Shown piece by piece: positions 10,455 to 19,999 of a stretch of 64,000 nt of DNA; the stretch's first letter is position 1, and each line of letters opens with the position of its first letter. The position numbers and the translations under genes were made by a program. A model generated the notes under the pieces. That model searched no databases. It worked only from the letters and a program-made list of their open reading frames with translations, and had not been told where the DNA came from. Source of the DNA: Gallionella sp. (GTDB lineage Bacteria > Pseudomonadota > Gammaproteobacteria > Burkholderiales > Gallionellaceae); NCBI GenBank assembly GCA_028714075.1, contig JAQTMZ010000001.1, forward strand, positions 62,001 to 126,000, in the 5' to 3' direction.

Positions 10455-10612
10455 AGCCGCAGAGAGCACAGAGTTCACAGAGAAAACATCGGTTGTCATA
10501 ATTATTGTCCGGGCTCGTCAGATGATTAGAGAGTGTGTTTTTGCGGGTAAGGCGTGCGGTGGCTGCTCGCAATAATAATTGGGTTTGCTTCATCTCTGTG
10601 TTCTCGGTGGCT
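10455..10612. repeat. 158-bp imperfect palindromic intergenic element between fmt and rsmB
   Basis: Terminal 19-bp imperfect inverted repeats (AGCCGCAGAGAGCACAGAG at 10455-10473 against CTCTGTGTTCTCGGTGGCT at 10594-10612; 15 of 19 positions pair). Internal AT-rich AATTATTG / CAATAATAATT segments also pair. It fills almost the whole fmt-rsmB gap and looks like a MITE-like or REP-like insertion. No gene is visible within it. Confidence 0.6.
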
Positions 10613-10619
10613 TAGGTTT

Positions 10620-11567
10620 TCAGGTTAAAAAACTGTCGCCCACCTTGACCGGCATGGCCTGCAAGAACTGCGCAACCGGCTGCGCCTTGCCGCCGGGGCG
10701 CTGCAACACTTCCAGGCACAGCGCATCCTTGCCGCAGGCGACGGTGATGCCGTGCTTGTCGACCGCCAATATCTCGCCCGGCTTGCCCTGTGTGCCTGTG
10801 CACAGCTTGGCCTGCCAAATTTTCAGCATCACACCGTGCAAGCCGACATGGCATACCGGAAAGGGATTATAGGCGCGCACCGCGCGTTCGATTTGCCGCG
10901 CATCCTGCCGCCAGTCGATCTGCGCCTCGCTCTTGAGCAGCTTGGCAGCATAGCATGCCGCGTCATTGTCCTGCCTGACCGGGTACAGGCGCTGTTCCTG
11001 CAACAGGCGCAGCGCCTCGACAATACTTTGTGCGCCCATTTCCGCCAGCTTGTCATGCAAGGTCTGCGCCGTGTCGTCCGGCGCGATCAGGCACGCATGG
11101 CGCAGCAGCATATCGCCGGTATCCAGCCCTTCATCCATCTGCATGATGGTGATGCCGGTCTCGCGGTCGCCCGCCAGGATCGCGCGCGGTATCGGCGCGG
11201 CCCCGCGCCAGCGCGGCAGCAACGACGCGTGGATATTCAGGCAGCCGTGGCGCGGCAGTTGCAGCACCGCCTGCGGCAAGATCAACCCGTAAGCGGCGAC
11301 CACCATCACGTCGGCATCCAGCGCGGCGATCTCCTGCTGCGCCTCTGCGGTCTTCAACGTGGCGGGCTGCAATACCGGCAAGCCGTGCTGCAAGGCAAGC
11401 TGCTTCACCGGGCTGGCGGTAAGCTGCATGCCGCGCCCGGCGGGGCGATCCGGCTGGGTCAGCACCGCGACGACCTGATGCTCCCCGAGCAGTGCGGCTA
11501 GAGCTTTGGCCGCGAATTGCGGCGTACCTGCAAAGATGATTTTCAATTTGGGAGCAGTGTTAAACAC
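10620..11567 (-). CDS. fmt: Methionyl-tRNA formyltransferase
   Basis: Formylates initiator Met-tRNA using 10-formyl-tetrahydrofolate. It has 315 residues: an N-terminal formyltransferase domain (IIFAGTPQFA near the start; LNIHASLLPRWRGAAPI with the catalytic Asn/His; GITIMQMDEGLDTGD) and a C-terminal OB-like tRNA-binding domain. The assigned start is a GTG, and no strong ribosome-binding site precedes it; the first conserved residues begin eight codons in. Its partner def lies just upstream on the same strand, separated by a hairpin element. Confidence 0.96.
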   Translation of the reverse strand: MFNTAPKLKIIFAGTPQFAAKALAALLGEHQVVAVLTQPDRPAGRGMQLTASPVKQLALQHGLPVLQPATLKTAEAQQEIAALDADVMVVAAYGLILPQAVLQLPRHGCLNIHASLLPRWRGAAPIPRAILAGDRETGITIMQMDEGLDTGDMLLRHACLIAPDDTAQTLHDKLAEMGAQSIVEALRLLQEQRLYPVRQDNDAACYAAKLLKSEAQIDWRQDARQIERAVRAYNPFPVCHVGLHGVMLKIWQAKLCTGTQGKPGEILAVDKHGITVACGKDALCLEVLQRPGGKAQPVAQFLQAMPVKVGDSFLT

Positions 11568-11597
11568 GGATTAATCGGGGTGCGGTGGCGTATGGGT

Positions 11598-11692
11598 GTA
11601 GGGGCGTATGGCAATACGCCCTTGGTATGGCATGACTCTTTCGATCAGCGTAGCCAATTATTTCACGATGGCGTATTGCCATACGCCCCTAC
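11598..11692. repeat. Perfect 23-bp inverted repeat with 49-nt loop (hairpin/MITE-like) between def and fmt
   Basis: The left arm, 11598-11620, starts GTAGGGGCGTATGGCAATAC; the right arm, 11670-11692, is its exact reverse complement. Each arm is itself almost palindromic (GGCGTAT..ATACGCC). Such GTAGGGGCG-type hairpins recur across many genomes. Here it could attenuate read-through from def into fmt, or be a short non-autonomous mobile element. Confidence 0.85.
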
Positions 11693-11743
11693 CAGTTCCA
11701 AGGTTTGATCCATGACCCAATACAGTTTTCAATGGTGCGCTCA

Positions 11744-12247
11744 TTACATGGTCTCGCGCAGGCGTTTCTTCAGCTTGGCGCGAATCCGGATCTGTTTGAG
11801 CTGCGACAGGTATTCGACAAACACCTTGCCGCACAGATGATCCATCTCGTGCTGGATGCAGACCGCCAAAAAGCCATCCGCCTCCAGCGTGAACGGCTTG
11901 CCCTTCTCATCCAGCGCGCGCACCGTCACTTTTTCCGCACGGCGCACTTTTTCATAAATGCCCGGCACCGACAAACAGCCCTCTTCGCACTCCTCTTCGC
12001 CGCTGCTGGCGAGGATTTCCGGGTTGATGAATACTTTCAGCTGGTTGTGCTCTTCGGAAACATCTATCACGATGATCTGCTCATGCACATCCACCTGGGT
12101 CGCCGCCAAACCCACGCCCGGTGCGGCATACATGGTTTCGGCCATGTCACGCACCAGCTTGCGGGTGGCTTCGCTGACCCGCTCAACCTTTTTGGCGACC
12201 TTGCGCAGGCGCTCATCGGGGTATTGCAAAATTTTTAGAATCGCCAT
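11744..12247 (-). CDS. def: Peptide deformylase
   Basis: Metalloenzyme removing the N-formyl group from new proteins. It has 167 residues with the three signature motifs: [18 protein letters not shown] (metal-ligand Cys) and HEMDH (two metal-ligand His and the catalytic Glu). The start is the ATG at 12247. It diverges from the LysM gene; the roughly 100-bp spacer holds promoters for both. Confidence 0.98.
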   Translation of the reverse strand: MAILKILQYPDERLRKVAKKVERVSEATRKLVRDMAETMYAAPGVGLAATQVDVHEQIIVIDVSEEHNQLKVFINPEILASSGEEECEEGCLSVPGIYEKVRRAEKVTVRALDEKGKPFTLEADGFLAVCIQHEMDHLCGKVFVEYLSQLKQIRIRAKLKKRLRETM

Positions 12248-12261
12248 GCCTGACCTATAAT
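12232..12261 (+). promoter_or_regulatory. Probable sigma70 promoter for the LysM-dprA-smg-topA genes
   Basis: A perfect -10 hexamer TATAAT lies at 12256-12261, with a weak -35 (TTTTTA at about 12232-12237, 18-bp spacing). It sits in the divergent spacer about 85 bp upstream of the LysM start. The -10 is convincing; the -35 is not. Confidence 0.45.
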
Positions 12262-12349
12262 AGCTTGCTTATTTATATGACTGGATGCAGAATTTAACGT
12301 GACGTAGCAACTTTACGTTCCCCTTACATTGACTCTGCCGGAGCTTTCC

Positions 12350-13399
12350 ATGCGCAAGATTATATCGCTGATTTGCTTTTTATTGCCCACCCTGGCCTTT
12401 GCCGCCCAGCCCGAGGCCGCCCCTCAACTGCGCAGCGACGCACCCGACCGGCATGTCGTCGTCAAAGGCGACACGCTGTGGGACATCTCCGCCAAGTTCT
12501 TTAAAGACCCGTGGAAATGGCAATATATCTGGGGCATGAACAAGGACGCCATCAAGGATCCACACTGGATTTACCCGGGCGACGTGATCGTTCTGGATCG
12601 TGCAACCGGCACCTTGCGCATAGGCGGGGGCGGCGCTCCCGGCACCGCCGGCACGGGCAGCCCGAGCAACGTCGTCAAGCTTTCGCCCAAAGCGCGCGAA
12701 GGCCACAGCGCGCACGAAGCCATCCAGAGCATACCCGCAAAAGCCATAGAACCCTTTTTAAGCCAGCCGCTGGTCGTTGAAGAAAACACCATGAAGAATG
12801 CGCCGACGCTGGTCGGCGCGCGCGAAGGCCGCGTGATACTCGGCACTGACGACATCGCCTTCGTAAAGGGATTGCCTTCCGGCAAGGGTGACAGATGGCA
12901 GGTTTATCGTCCCGGCAAGACACTGGTCGATCCGGACAGCAAAGAGACGCTGGGTATCGAAGCCATTTATCTGGGCGATATCGAAGTGACCGATTTTGCG
13001 GATGTCAGCACCGCCAAAATTACCCATTCCGTACAGGAAATCAACAAGGGTGACCGGCTGGTCATGCCATCCGGCAAGGTGGTCAACGCCTACCTGCCGC
13101 GCGCACCGGGCAGCAAAATTTCCACGCGCGTCATTTCGGTATACGGCGGCGTATCGCAGGCCGGACAGAACACCGTCGTGACCCTGAATAAAGGCGCGCG
13201 CGACGGGCTGGAAAACGGCCATGTGCTGGCGCTGTATCGCAAGGGTGAAGTCGTGAAGAGCGAAGGCCAGGATCACACCCTGCCGGACGAACGTTACGGC
13301 CTGCTGTTTGTGTTCCGCGTATTCGACAAGGTGTCGTACGCGCTGGTGATGCAAACCAAACTGCCGGTACAGTTGCTGGATCGCGCGCAAACCCCCTAA
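12350..13399 (+). CDS. Exported LysM-domain peptidoglycan-binding protein
   Basis: A protein of 349 residues with a cleavable signal peptide (MRKIISLICFLLPTLAFAA) and then one LysM domain (about 35-90: HVVVKGDTLWDIS, ending YPGDVIVLD). The remaining 250 residues form a domain that usually accompanies LysM in this betaproteobacterial family; its function is unknown. The start is the ATG at 12350, with GGAG six bases upstream, in preference to a TTG seven codons earlier. It lies 3 bp upstream of dprA and is probably cotranscribed with it. Confidence 0.9.
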   Translation: MRKIISLICFLLPTLAFAAQPEAAPQLRSDAPDRHVVVKGDTLWDISAKFFKDPWKWQYIWGMNKDAIKDPHWIYPGDVIVLDRATGTLRIGGGGAPGTAGTGSPSNVVKLSPKAREGHSAHEAIQSIPAKAIEPFLSQPLVVEENTMKNAPTLVGAREGRVILGTDDIAFVKGLPSGKGDRWQVYRPGKTLVDPDSKETLGIEAIYLGDIEVTDFADVSTAKITHSVQEINKGDRLVMPSGKVVNAYLPRAPGSKISTRVISVYGGVSQAGQNTVVTLNKGARDGLENGHVLALYRKGEVVKSEGQDHTLPDERYGLLFVFRVFDKVSYALVMQTKLPVQLLDRAQTP

Positions 13400-13402
13400 A
13401 TA

Positions 13403-14527
13403 ATGCAGGCCGATGCTTCGCTCAAGGCTTGGCTGGCACTAAGCCTGACGCGCGGCTTGGGCGGCGAAAGCGCGCGCCGCCTGCTCAAGGAGTTCGGCTC
13501 GCCCGACGCAGTTTTCGCCGCATCCTCCGGTTCGCTTAAATCCATCGTCAAGGCAGAAATCGCTGCCGAGATCGGCAAAGGCATCGACGACGAGCAAATT
13601 GCCCCGGCGCTGGCCTGGCTGGAAGACGGCAATAACCACATCGTCACCCTCGCCGACGGCGACTATCCGCAAGCCCTGCTGAACATCTCCGACCCGCCGC
13701 TGCTGCTGTATGTGAAGGGGCGGCTCGACCTGCTCAACCGCGCCGCACTGGCCATCGTCGGCAGCCGCAACGCCACACCGCAAGGCCTCAACAACGCCGA
13801 AGCGTTTGCCAAATCCCTGAGCGATACCGGGCTGTGCATCATCAGCGGCATGGCGCACGGCATCGATGCCGCCGCGCATCGCGGCGCCTTGCGCGGCTCA
13901 GGAAACAATCCGGGCAGCAGCATCGCCGTGGTCGGCACCGGGCTGGACAAGGTCTACCCTGCCGCGAACCGCGACCTCGCCCACGCGCTCGCCAGCCAGG
14001 GCACGCTGATCTCGGAATTCCCGCTCGGCACGCCGCCGCTGGCCGCCAACTTTCCGCGCCGCAACCGCATCATCAGCGGCATGAGTACCGGCTGCCTGGT
14101 GGTGGAAGCATCGCTGCAAAGCGGCTCGCTGATTACCGCGCGGCTGGCGCTGGAGCAGGGCAGGGACGTGTTCGCGATCCCCGGCTCGATCCATGCGCCG
14201 CAAAGCAAGGGCTGCCACGCGCTGCTCAAGCAGGGCGCGAAGCTGGTCGAGACCGCGCAGGATATTCTGGAGGAATTGGGCGGGCTGATCACCGTATCCG
14301 TCGCCGCAGCCGCGCGCGACCCCGTTATGACCGGCATGCAAGGCCTTGAAGCGCAAGGCTCAAATTCCGCGCTGCTCGGGCATCTCGGCTTCGATCCGGT
14401 CGATTTGGACACCCTCGGCAAACGCAGCGGCTTGACGATAGCCGAGCTATCCGCCATGCTATTAACATTCGAACTGGAGGGACGCATCAGTGCGTTACCC
14501 GGCGGCTTGTACCAACGAATTCACTAA
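13403..14527 (+). CDS. dprA: DNA-processing protein DprA
   Basis: Protects incoming single-stranded DNA and loads RecA during natural transformation. It has 374 residues: an N-terminal helical region, the Rossmann-like DprA core (VGSRNATPQG; SGMAHGIDAAAH; FPRRNRIISGMS) and a C-terminal winged-helix region (about 310-370). Length is normal. It sits between the LysM gene and smg, the usual betaproteobacterial order. Confidence 0.96.
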   Translation: MQADASLKAWLALSLTRGLGGESARRLLKEFGSPDAVFAASSGSLKSIVKAEIAAEIGKGIDDEQIAPALAWLEDGNNHIVTLADGDYPQALLNISDPPLLLYVKGRLDLLNRAALAIVGSRNATPQGLNNAEAFAKSLSDTGLCIISGMAHGIDAAAHRGALRGSGNNPGSSIAVVGTGLDKVYPAANRDLAHALASQGTLISEFPLGTPPLAANFPRRNRIISGMSTGCLVVEASLQSGSLITARLALEQGRDVFAIPGSIHAPQSKGCHALLKQGAKLVETAQDILEELGGLITVSVAAAARDPVMTGMQGLEAQGSNSALLGHLGFDPVDLDTLGKRSGLTIAELSAMLLTFELEGRISALPGGLYQRIH

Positions 14528-14552
14528 AACCACGCCATAGCTACAATAAATC

Positions 14553-15008
14553 ATGTTCGAAATACTGATGTACTTGTTTGAAAGTTACTTTGACGCGGGC
14601 AGCTATCCGGAACCGGACAAGCTGTCGCGCAAACTATCCGCCGCCGGCTTCGAGGGCGAAGAGATCAATGAAGCGCTGACCTGGCTGTCGGCGCTGCAAC
14701 AACAAAACCCCGACAATTATCCCGCCACGCTCGAGCATGCCGGCCTGCGCCATTTTGCCGAGCTGGAACTGCAACGCATCAGCTTCGAGGCGCGCCAATT
14801 CCTGATCTTTGCCGAGCAGCAGCACATGATTTCCGCCGTCGAACGCGAGATGGTCATCGACCGTGCACTCGCGCTGCAGCAGGAAGGCATCAAGCTGGAC
14901 AAGCTCAAGCTGATCATGCTGATGGTGCTGTGGAACCGCCGTCGCGACCTCGACCCGCTGCTGGTCGAAGAATTGCTGACCCCATTGCATTCCGCACAAC
15001 TACATTGA
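14553..15008 (+). CDS. smg: Smg family protein (DUF494)
   Basis: A helical acidic protein of 151 residues, matching the Smg/DUF494 family by length, context and N-terminus (MFEILMYLFESYFD). It lies between dprA and topA, as in Escherichia coli and many Betaproteobacteria. The biochemical function is unknown. The start is the ATG at 14553, 25 bp after dprA. Confidence 0.93.
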   Translation: MFEILMYLFESYFDAGSYPEPDKLSRKLSAAGFEGEEINEALTWLSALQQQNPDNYPATLEHAGLRHFAELELQRISFEARQFLIFAEQQHMISAVEREMVIDRALALQQEGIKLDKLKLIMLMVLWNRRRDLDPLLVEELLTPLHSAQLH

Positions 15009-15024
15009 ACCCCGACCCTCACGC

Positions 15025-17682
<2,658 letters not shown>

Positions 17683-17751
17683 TGGTAACGAGCGGGCGGG
17701 GTTTATTGACCAAATCGTGTTCAGCGATTTGTTAGGATTTTATCGTACCAA

Positions 17752-17821
17752 GGCCGTTCGCCCTGAGGTATCGAAGGGTGTAGCAATTTTCAATGCCGTT
17801 CGCCCTGAGCCTGTCGAAGGG
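17752..17821. repeat. Two tandem REP-like repeats (CCGTTCGCCCTGAG..TCGAAGGG)
   Basis: Two near-identical units, at 17754-17778 and 17795-17821, share CCGTTCGCCCTGAG and TCGAAGGG. Each can form a short stem between its CCTTCGA-type and TTCGCCC-type halves. Related sequence occurs at 19953-19979 (GGTTCGACAGGCTCACCACG). These are REP-like extragenic repeats downstream of topA and may help end its transcript. Confidence 0.75.
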
Positions 17822-17850
17822 TAAAACACACCCAACAATCAACATCAACA

Positions 17851-18057
17851 CCGCCGGGGGTAGCCCGGCAGCTAGTCACTTTCTTTTGCTTCGCCAAAAT
17901 AAAGTAACCAAAGAAAAGGCGACCCCGGTTTGCCGCCCTTCGGGTTCCCTGCGTTGCTCGACTGCTCAGGCGGCTGCGGAACTCGCGCTACGCGCTCAGA
18001 CAGTCCTCGCCGACACCTCCTGACCCGCCTCCGCTACTCGGCGGCGCTCAGGGGATG
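17851..18057. repeat. About 200-bp intergenic repeat of a widespread type (CTTTCTTTTGCTTCGCC..)
   Basis: Begins with a GCCGGG..CCCGGC hairpin near 17853-17869, then CACTTTCTTTTGCTTCGCC and the partly complementary AAAGTAACCAAAGAAAAGG, then a GC-rich part with several small stems. From memory, closely similar blocks occur in many proteobacterial genomes and are often mis-called as small proteins. I see no start/RBS combination or family that supports a gene here. Confidence 0.6.
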
Positions 18058-18078
18058 AAAATCAAAACCCAAAAACAA

Positions 18079-18111
18079 CAAGGCATGGTGAGCGTAGCTC
18101 ACCATGCCTTG
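18079..18111. terminator. Perfect 15-bp hairpin between the topA-side repeats and hicA
   Basis: CAAGGCATGGTGAGC at 18079-18093, a 3-nt loop, and its exact complement at 18097-18111. There is no T-run of the classical kind on either side, although on the minus strand the stem is followed by TTGTTGTTTTTGGG, which could serve. It may be a terminator for the hicBA operon or a REP-like hairpin. Confidence 0.6.
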
Positions 18112-18126
18112 AAATCAAATGCGATG

Positions 18127-18158
18127 CTGACCCTTTTAATTCCTACTTTTAATTCCTA
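18127..18158. repeat. CTGACCCTTTTAATT repeat plus 13-bp tandem duplication; left border of the accessory segment
   Basis: CTGACCCTTTTAATT at 18127-18141 is matched in inverted orientation by AATTAAAGAGGTCAG at 19615-19629 (13 of 15). It overlaps a perfect tandem 13-bp duplication, CTTTTAATTCCTA at 18133-18145 and 18146-18158. Sequences of this CTGACC..CTTTAATT type are, from memory, common beside REP-associated tyrosine transposase loci. Confidence 0.65.
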
Positions 18159-18183
18159 AGGAGCGTTCCGCTTGAACGCAGCG

Positions 18184-18396
18184 TTACAGGTCGTTTGAAG
18201 ACAGGCCAGTATGCTTTGCAACACGCGCCAGCATTCTGGGGCCGATTTCGTCGCCATCGTGGAAGGCGAAAACAAAATCAGGCCAGCCATTGCGGGAAAG
18301 TGTTTTGTGCGAACCGGATTGTCGTTTGACCTGCCAGCCAAGCCGCAGCAGCGCAGCAAGAAGGCGCTTGGCTTTGACCGACGGCCATTGGCTCAT
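18184..18396 (-). CDS. hicA: HicA-family toxin (mRNA interferase)
   Basis: A basic protein of 70 residues with the HicA double-stranded-RNA-binding fold pattern: LLRLGWQVKRQSGSHKTL, with catalytic His30 in GSHK, and the C-terminal MLARVAKHTGL helix. HicA toxins cleave mRNA. Its ATG overlaps the hicB stop (ATGA), giving antitoxin-first order. The Trp/Pro-rich central part (NGWPDFVFAFHDGDEIGP) is less typical, so activity is not certain. The stop codon is the first base group of a TAAC..TCAAGCGG motif (see findings). Confidence 0.88.
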   Translation of the reverse strand: MSQWPSVKAKRLLAALLRLGWQVKRQSGSHKTLSRNGWPDFVFAFHDGDEIGPRMLARVAKHTGLSSNDL

Positions 18397-18602
18397 GCGG
18401 CAATCGGAATGGAAATATTGATGGAGAAGGGGCGGCTCTCGTTGTGCTCAAGCCGTTCAGCAATCACGCGAAGGGCGAGAACCTCGGCTTTGGACACAGC
18501 TTCCAGCGAAGATGTGCCGTAAGCCAGAACCCCTGGCAACTCCAAGACTTCCGCCAACCAGCGCCCGTCAGATTCTTGCTCCTGCTCTATGGTGAAATTC
18601 AT
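18393..18602 (-). CDS. hicB: HicB-family antitoxin
   Basis: A protein of 69 residues with the HicB partial RNase H-like fold (MNFTIEQEQESDGRWLAEVLELPGVLAYG). It lacks the C-terminal ribbon-helix-helix or HTH DNA-binding domain seen in longer HicB proteins, so autorepression would need another factor. A good Shine-Dalgarno (AGGAGAG, four bases before the ATG) fixes the start. It partners the overlapping hicA. Confidence 0.9.
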   Translation of the reverse strand: MNFTIEQEQESDGRWLAEVLELPGVLAYGTSSLEAVSKAEVLALRVIAERLEHNESRPFSINISIPIAA

Positions 18603-18661
18603 TTTACTCTCCTGCTCAATTCACGCGAACGGCCTAATTCTACCCCGAAATAGCCACCTCT

Positions 18662-18783
18662 CTCCAACGTTTGGATCACCGGCCTGCGCGGTTTTTTGCG
18701 CAAGTCTGGCTAAATAAAAGTTAGGTATTTAATGCGACCATGGCTCCTTTAATCAATAATCCCGCTTGAGCGTAAGGTTATGC
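18662..18783 (-). other. Possible attC-like recombination site between hicB and the upstream gene pair
   Basis: Read on the minus strand: GCATAAC (18783-18777) directly after the preceding gene, then CTTACGCTCAAGCGGG, a second RYYYAAC-type core ACCTAAC (18726-18720), an imperfect stem around TTGCGC..GCGCAGG, and a terminal GATCCAAACGTTGGAG (GTT core at 18668-18666). Length (65 or 122 bp, depending on the core used) and layout resemble an integron attC. The R' box ends in G rather than a pyrimidine, and the arm pairing is poor. Tentative. Confidence 0.35.
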
Positions 18784-18784
18784 G

Positions 18785-19258
18785 TCATAGCGTGGGATAG
18801 ACAATCTTTTCATTTGATTGACTGAAATCATCAGCCCAAAGCAATTTGATCGCGTGCTTTCTTTTTGTTCCCATATGAACGGCGGCAATGAGCTCAACAG
18901 ACTGATGAGTATCAAGAACTTCAAGAGGGAATTTCTCGCCAATTTCAGATTCGATGATGCAGTCATTTCCCTCTGGAAATTCAACCGAAACATTCCGAGC
19001 TGAAACTTTGCCTTTGTTCCATATCTTCAGGCGATAATTGCTGCTACCAAGTTTTATAAACGTTGCTCCAAGGTCAGCTTTTTTGTCTGAAATTGATTCT
19101 GCGTCTTCCTTTTCAAGTAGGCGTTGATTCAGCTTCTCTTGGCTTTCGAGGAGAGATTTCTGCCGATCATTGAACTGGACAGTTTTCCATGTGGCGTACG
19201 CTGAGAGCAAGAAAGCTAAGCCAGCAACGACATCGCTTGGGGTAAGGGCGATAGGCAT
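18785..19258 (-). CDS. Membrane-anchored protein of unknown function with a C-terminal beta-sandwich-like region
   Basis: I do not recognise a family. In 157 residues one sees an N-terminal hydrophobic helix (VVAGLAFLLSAYATW, about 9-25) that would anchor the protein, a charged coiled-coil-like stretch (NDRQKSLLESQEKLNQRLLEKE, about 30-52), and a C-terminal beta-rich part (LKIWNKGKVSARNVSVEF) reminiscent of CARDB/Ig-like domains. Its ATG shares one base with the upstream zinc-ribbon gene's stop (TAATG), so the two are translationally coupled. Base composition is clearly more AT-rich than the neighbouring housekeeping genes, suggesting transfer. Confidence 0.78.
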   Translation of the reverse strand: MPIALTPSDVVAGLAFLLSAYATWKTVQFNDRQKSLLESQEKLNQRLLEKEDAESISDKKADLGATFIKLGSSNYRLKIWNKGKVSARNVSVEFPEGNDCIIESEIGEKFPLEVLDTHQSVELIAAVHMGTKRKHAIKLLWADDFSQSNEKIVYPTL

Positions 19259-19569
19259 TATTTGATCTTAATGAATTGGCTTCCCTTGAAAGCAGAAGCA
19301 AGTTTATTTTTAAGCTCAAGAGCTAGATCCTTTGTAACCTCTTTCCCAATTTCTTTTATATGTTCGCCGACATTTTCGCTGTTTTCGCGGATTAGATCAT
19401 CACGAGTAATTTCTCGGCTACATGACGCACATGTGAGCAACTCGGACTCGCCGTCGTCTGGCTTCGAGGAGGAAAACTGTGTACTGCCGCAGGTTGGGCA
19501 TAAGAGAGTAATAGAGCGATTGTATTTTTCAGAATCCACAGTAAACCTCCGACGATTGATATGACGCAT
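19258..19569 (-). CDS. Small zinc-ribbon protein (ECs_2282-like putative zinc-binding protein)
   Basis: A protein of 103 residues. The basic N-terminus MRHINRRRF is followed by CPTCGS and, about 25 residues later, CASCSRE, a four-Cys zinc ribbon. A helical tail (EHIKEIGKEVTKDLALELKNKL) ends in the basic FKGSQFIKIK. From memory this pattern fits a small family NCBI names ECs_2282, of unknown function; not checked. I start at the ATG at 19569, because the conserved N-terminus is there; the 22 codons upstream in frame derive from a repeat. It is coupled to the next gene by a TAATG overlap. A 12-bp inverted repeat (ATGACGCATAAC) spans its start codon and recurs just after the partner gene. Confidence 0.75.
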   Translation of the reverse strand: MRHINRRRFTVDSEKYNRSITLLCPTCGSTQFSSSKPDDGESELLTCASCSREITRDDLIRENSENVGEHIKEIGKEVTKDLALELKNKLASAFKGSQFIKIK

Positions 19570-19614
19570 AACGTAAAGGTAAGGGGCGCTGAGCCGCGCT
19601 TTTCGGCGGCGAGC

Positions 19615-19629
19615 AATTAAAGAGGTCAG
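19615..19629. repeat. Right copy of the CTGACC..CTTTAATT inverted repeat
   Basis: AATTAAAGAGGTCAG at 19615-19629 is the inverted counterpart (13 of 15) of 18127-18141. The two copies bracket hicBA and the zinc-ribbon/membrane-anchor pair, about 1.5 kb in all. Confidence 0.6.
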
Positions 19630-19999
19630 GCTCAAATTGTTTTTCCAGCAAAGGAGAATTTACCAAAAGAGTCTCGATAGAGATTTCAGGAACGTTCCTG
19701 CCGGAACGGCGCAAAGCAACAGATGAAGGGTTTGATGTCATGTTGAATCCCCTTTGAACAGCTGCTGGCGTTTGTTTCACGCCTCATCCCATCCCGTTCG
19801 GGATGAGCCTGCGCCAGCTCCAGTTCTGGGGAATTCGCCGGTTGCCCCGTACCGTGCATGCGGTGCGGTGTGCGTTGCGGCGGATGTGCAAGTGGGGCGA
19901 ACTCTATGGGAGTCGCGGGGTGGGTGTCAAGCGCGATGTAACGGCGGCAAGTGTGGTTCGACAGGCTCACCACGAACGGCATGAATGAACAAGCCGAGT
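19630..19999. other. Gene-free stretch of about 370 bp with one REP-like repeat
   Basis: No convincing gene is visible on either strand. GTGGTTCGACAGGCTCACCACGAACGG at 19953-19979 is a palindromic REP-like unit related to those downstream of topA. A short minus-strand open frame (about 19624-19741) has no recognisable family or ribosome-binding site and reads through the flanking repeat; I did not call it. Confidence 0.5.

Noticed and set aside
17793-18023. Small frame inside the widespread intergenic repeat
   Set aside because: A typical mis-call on this repeat type; coding potential is not supported by start signals.
19529-19780. Small minus-strand frame upstream of the zinc-ribbon gene
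   Set aside because: It overlaps the start of the zinc-ribbon gene and the CTGACC repeat, has no ribosome-binding site and no recognisable family.
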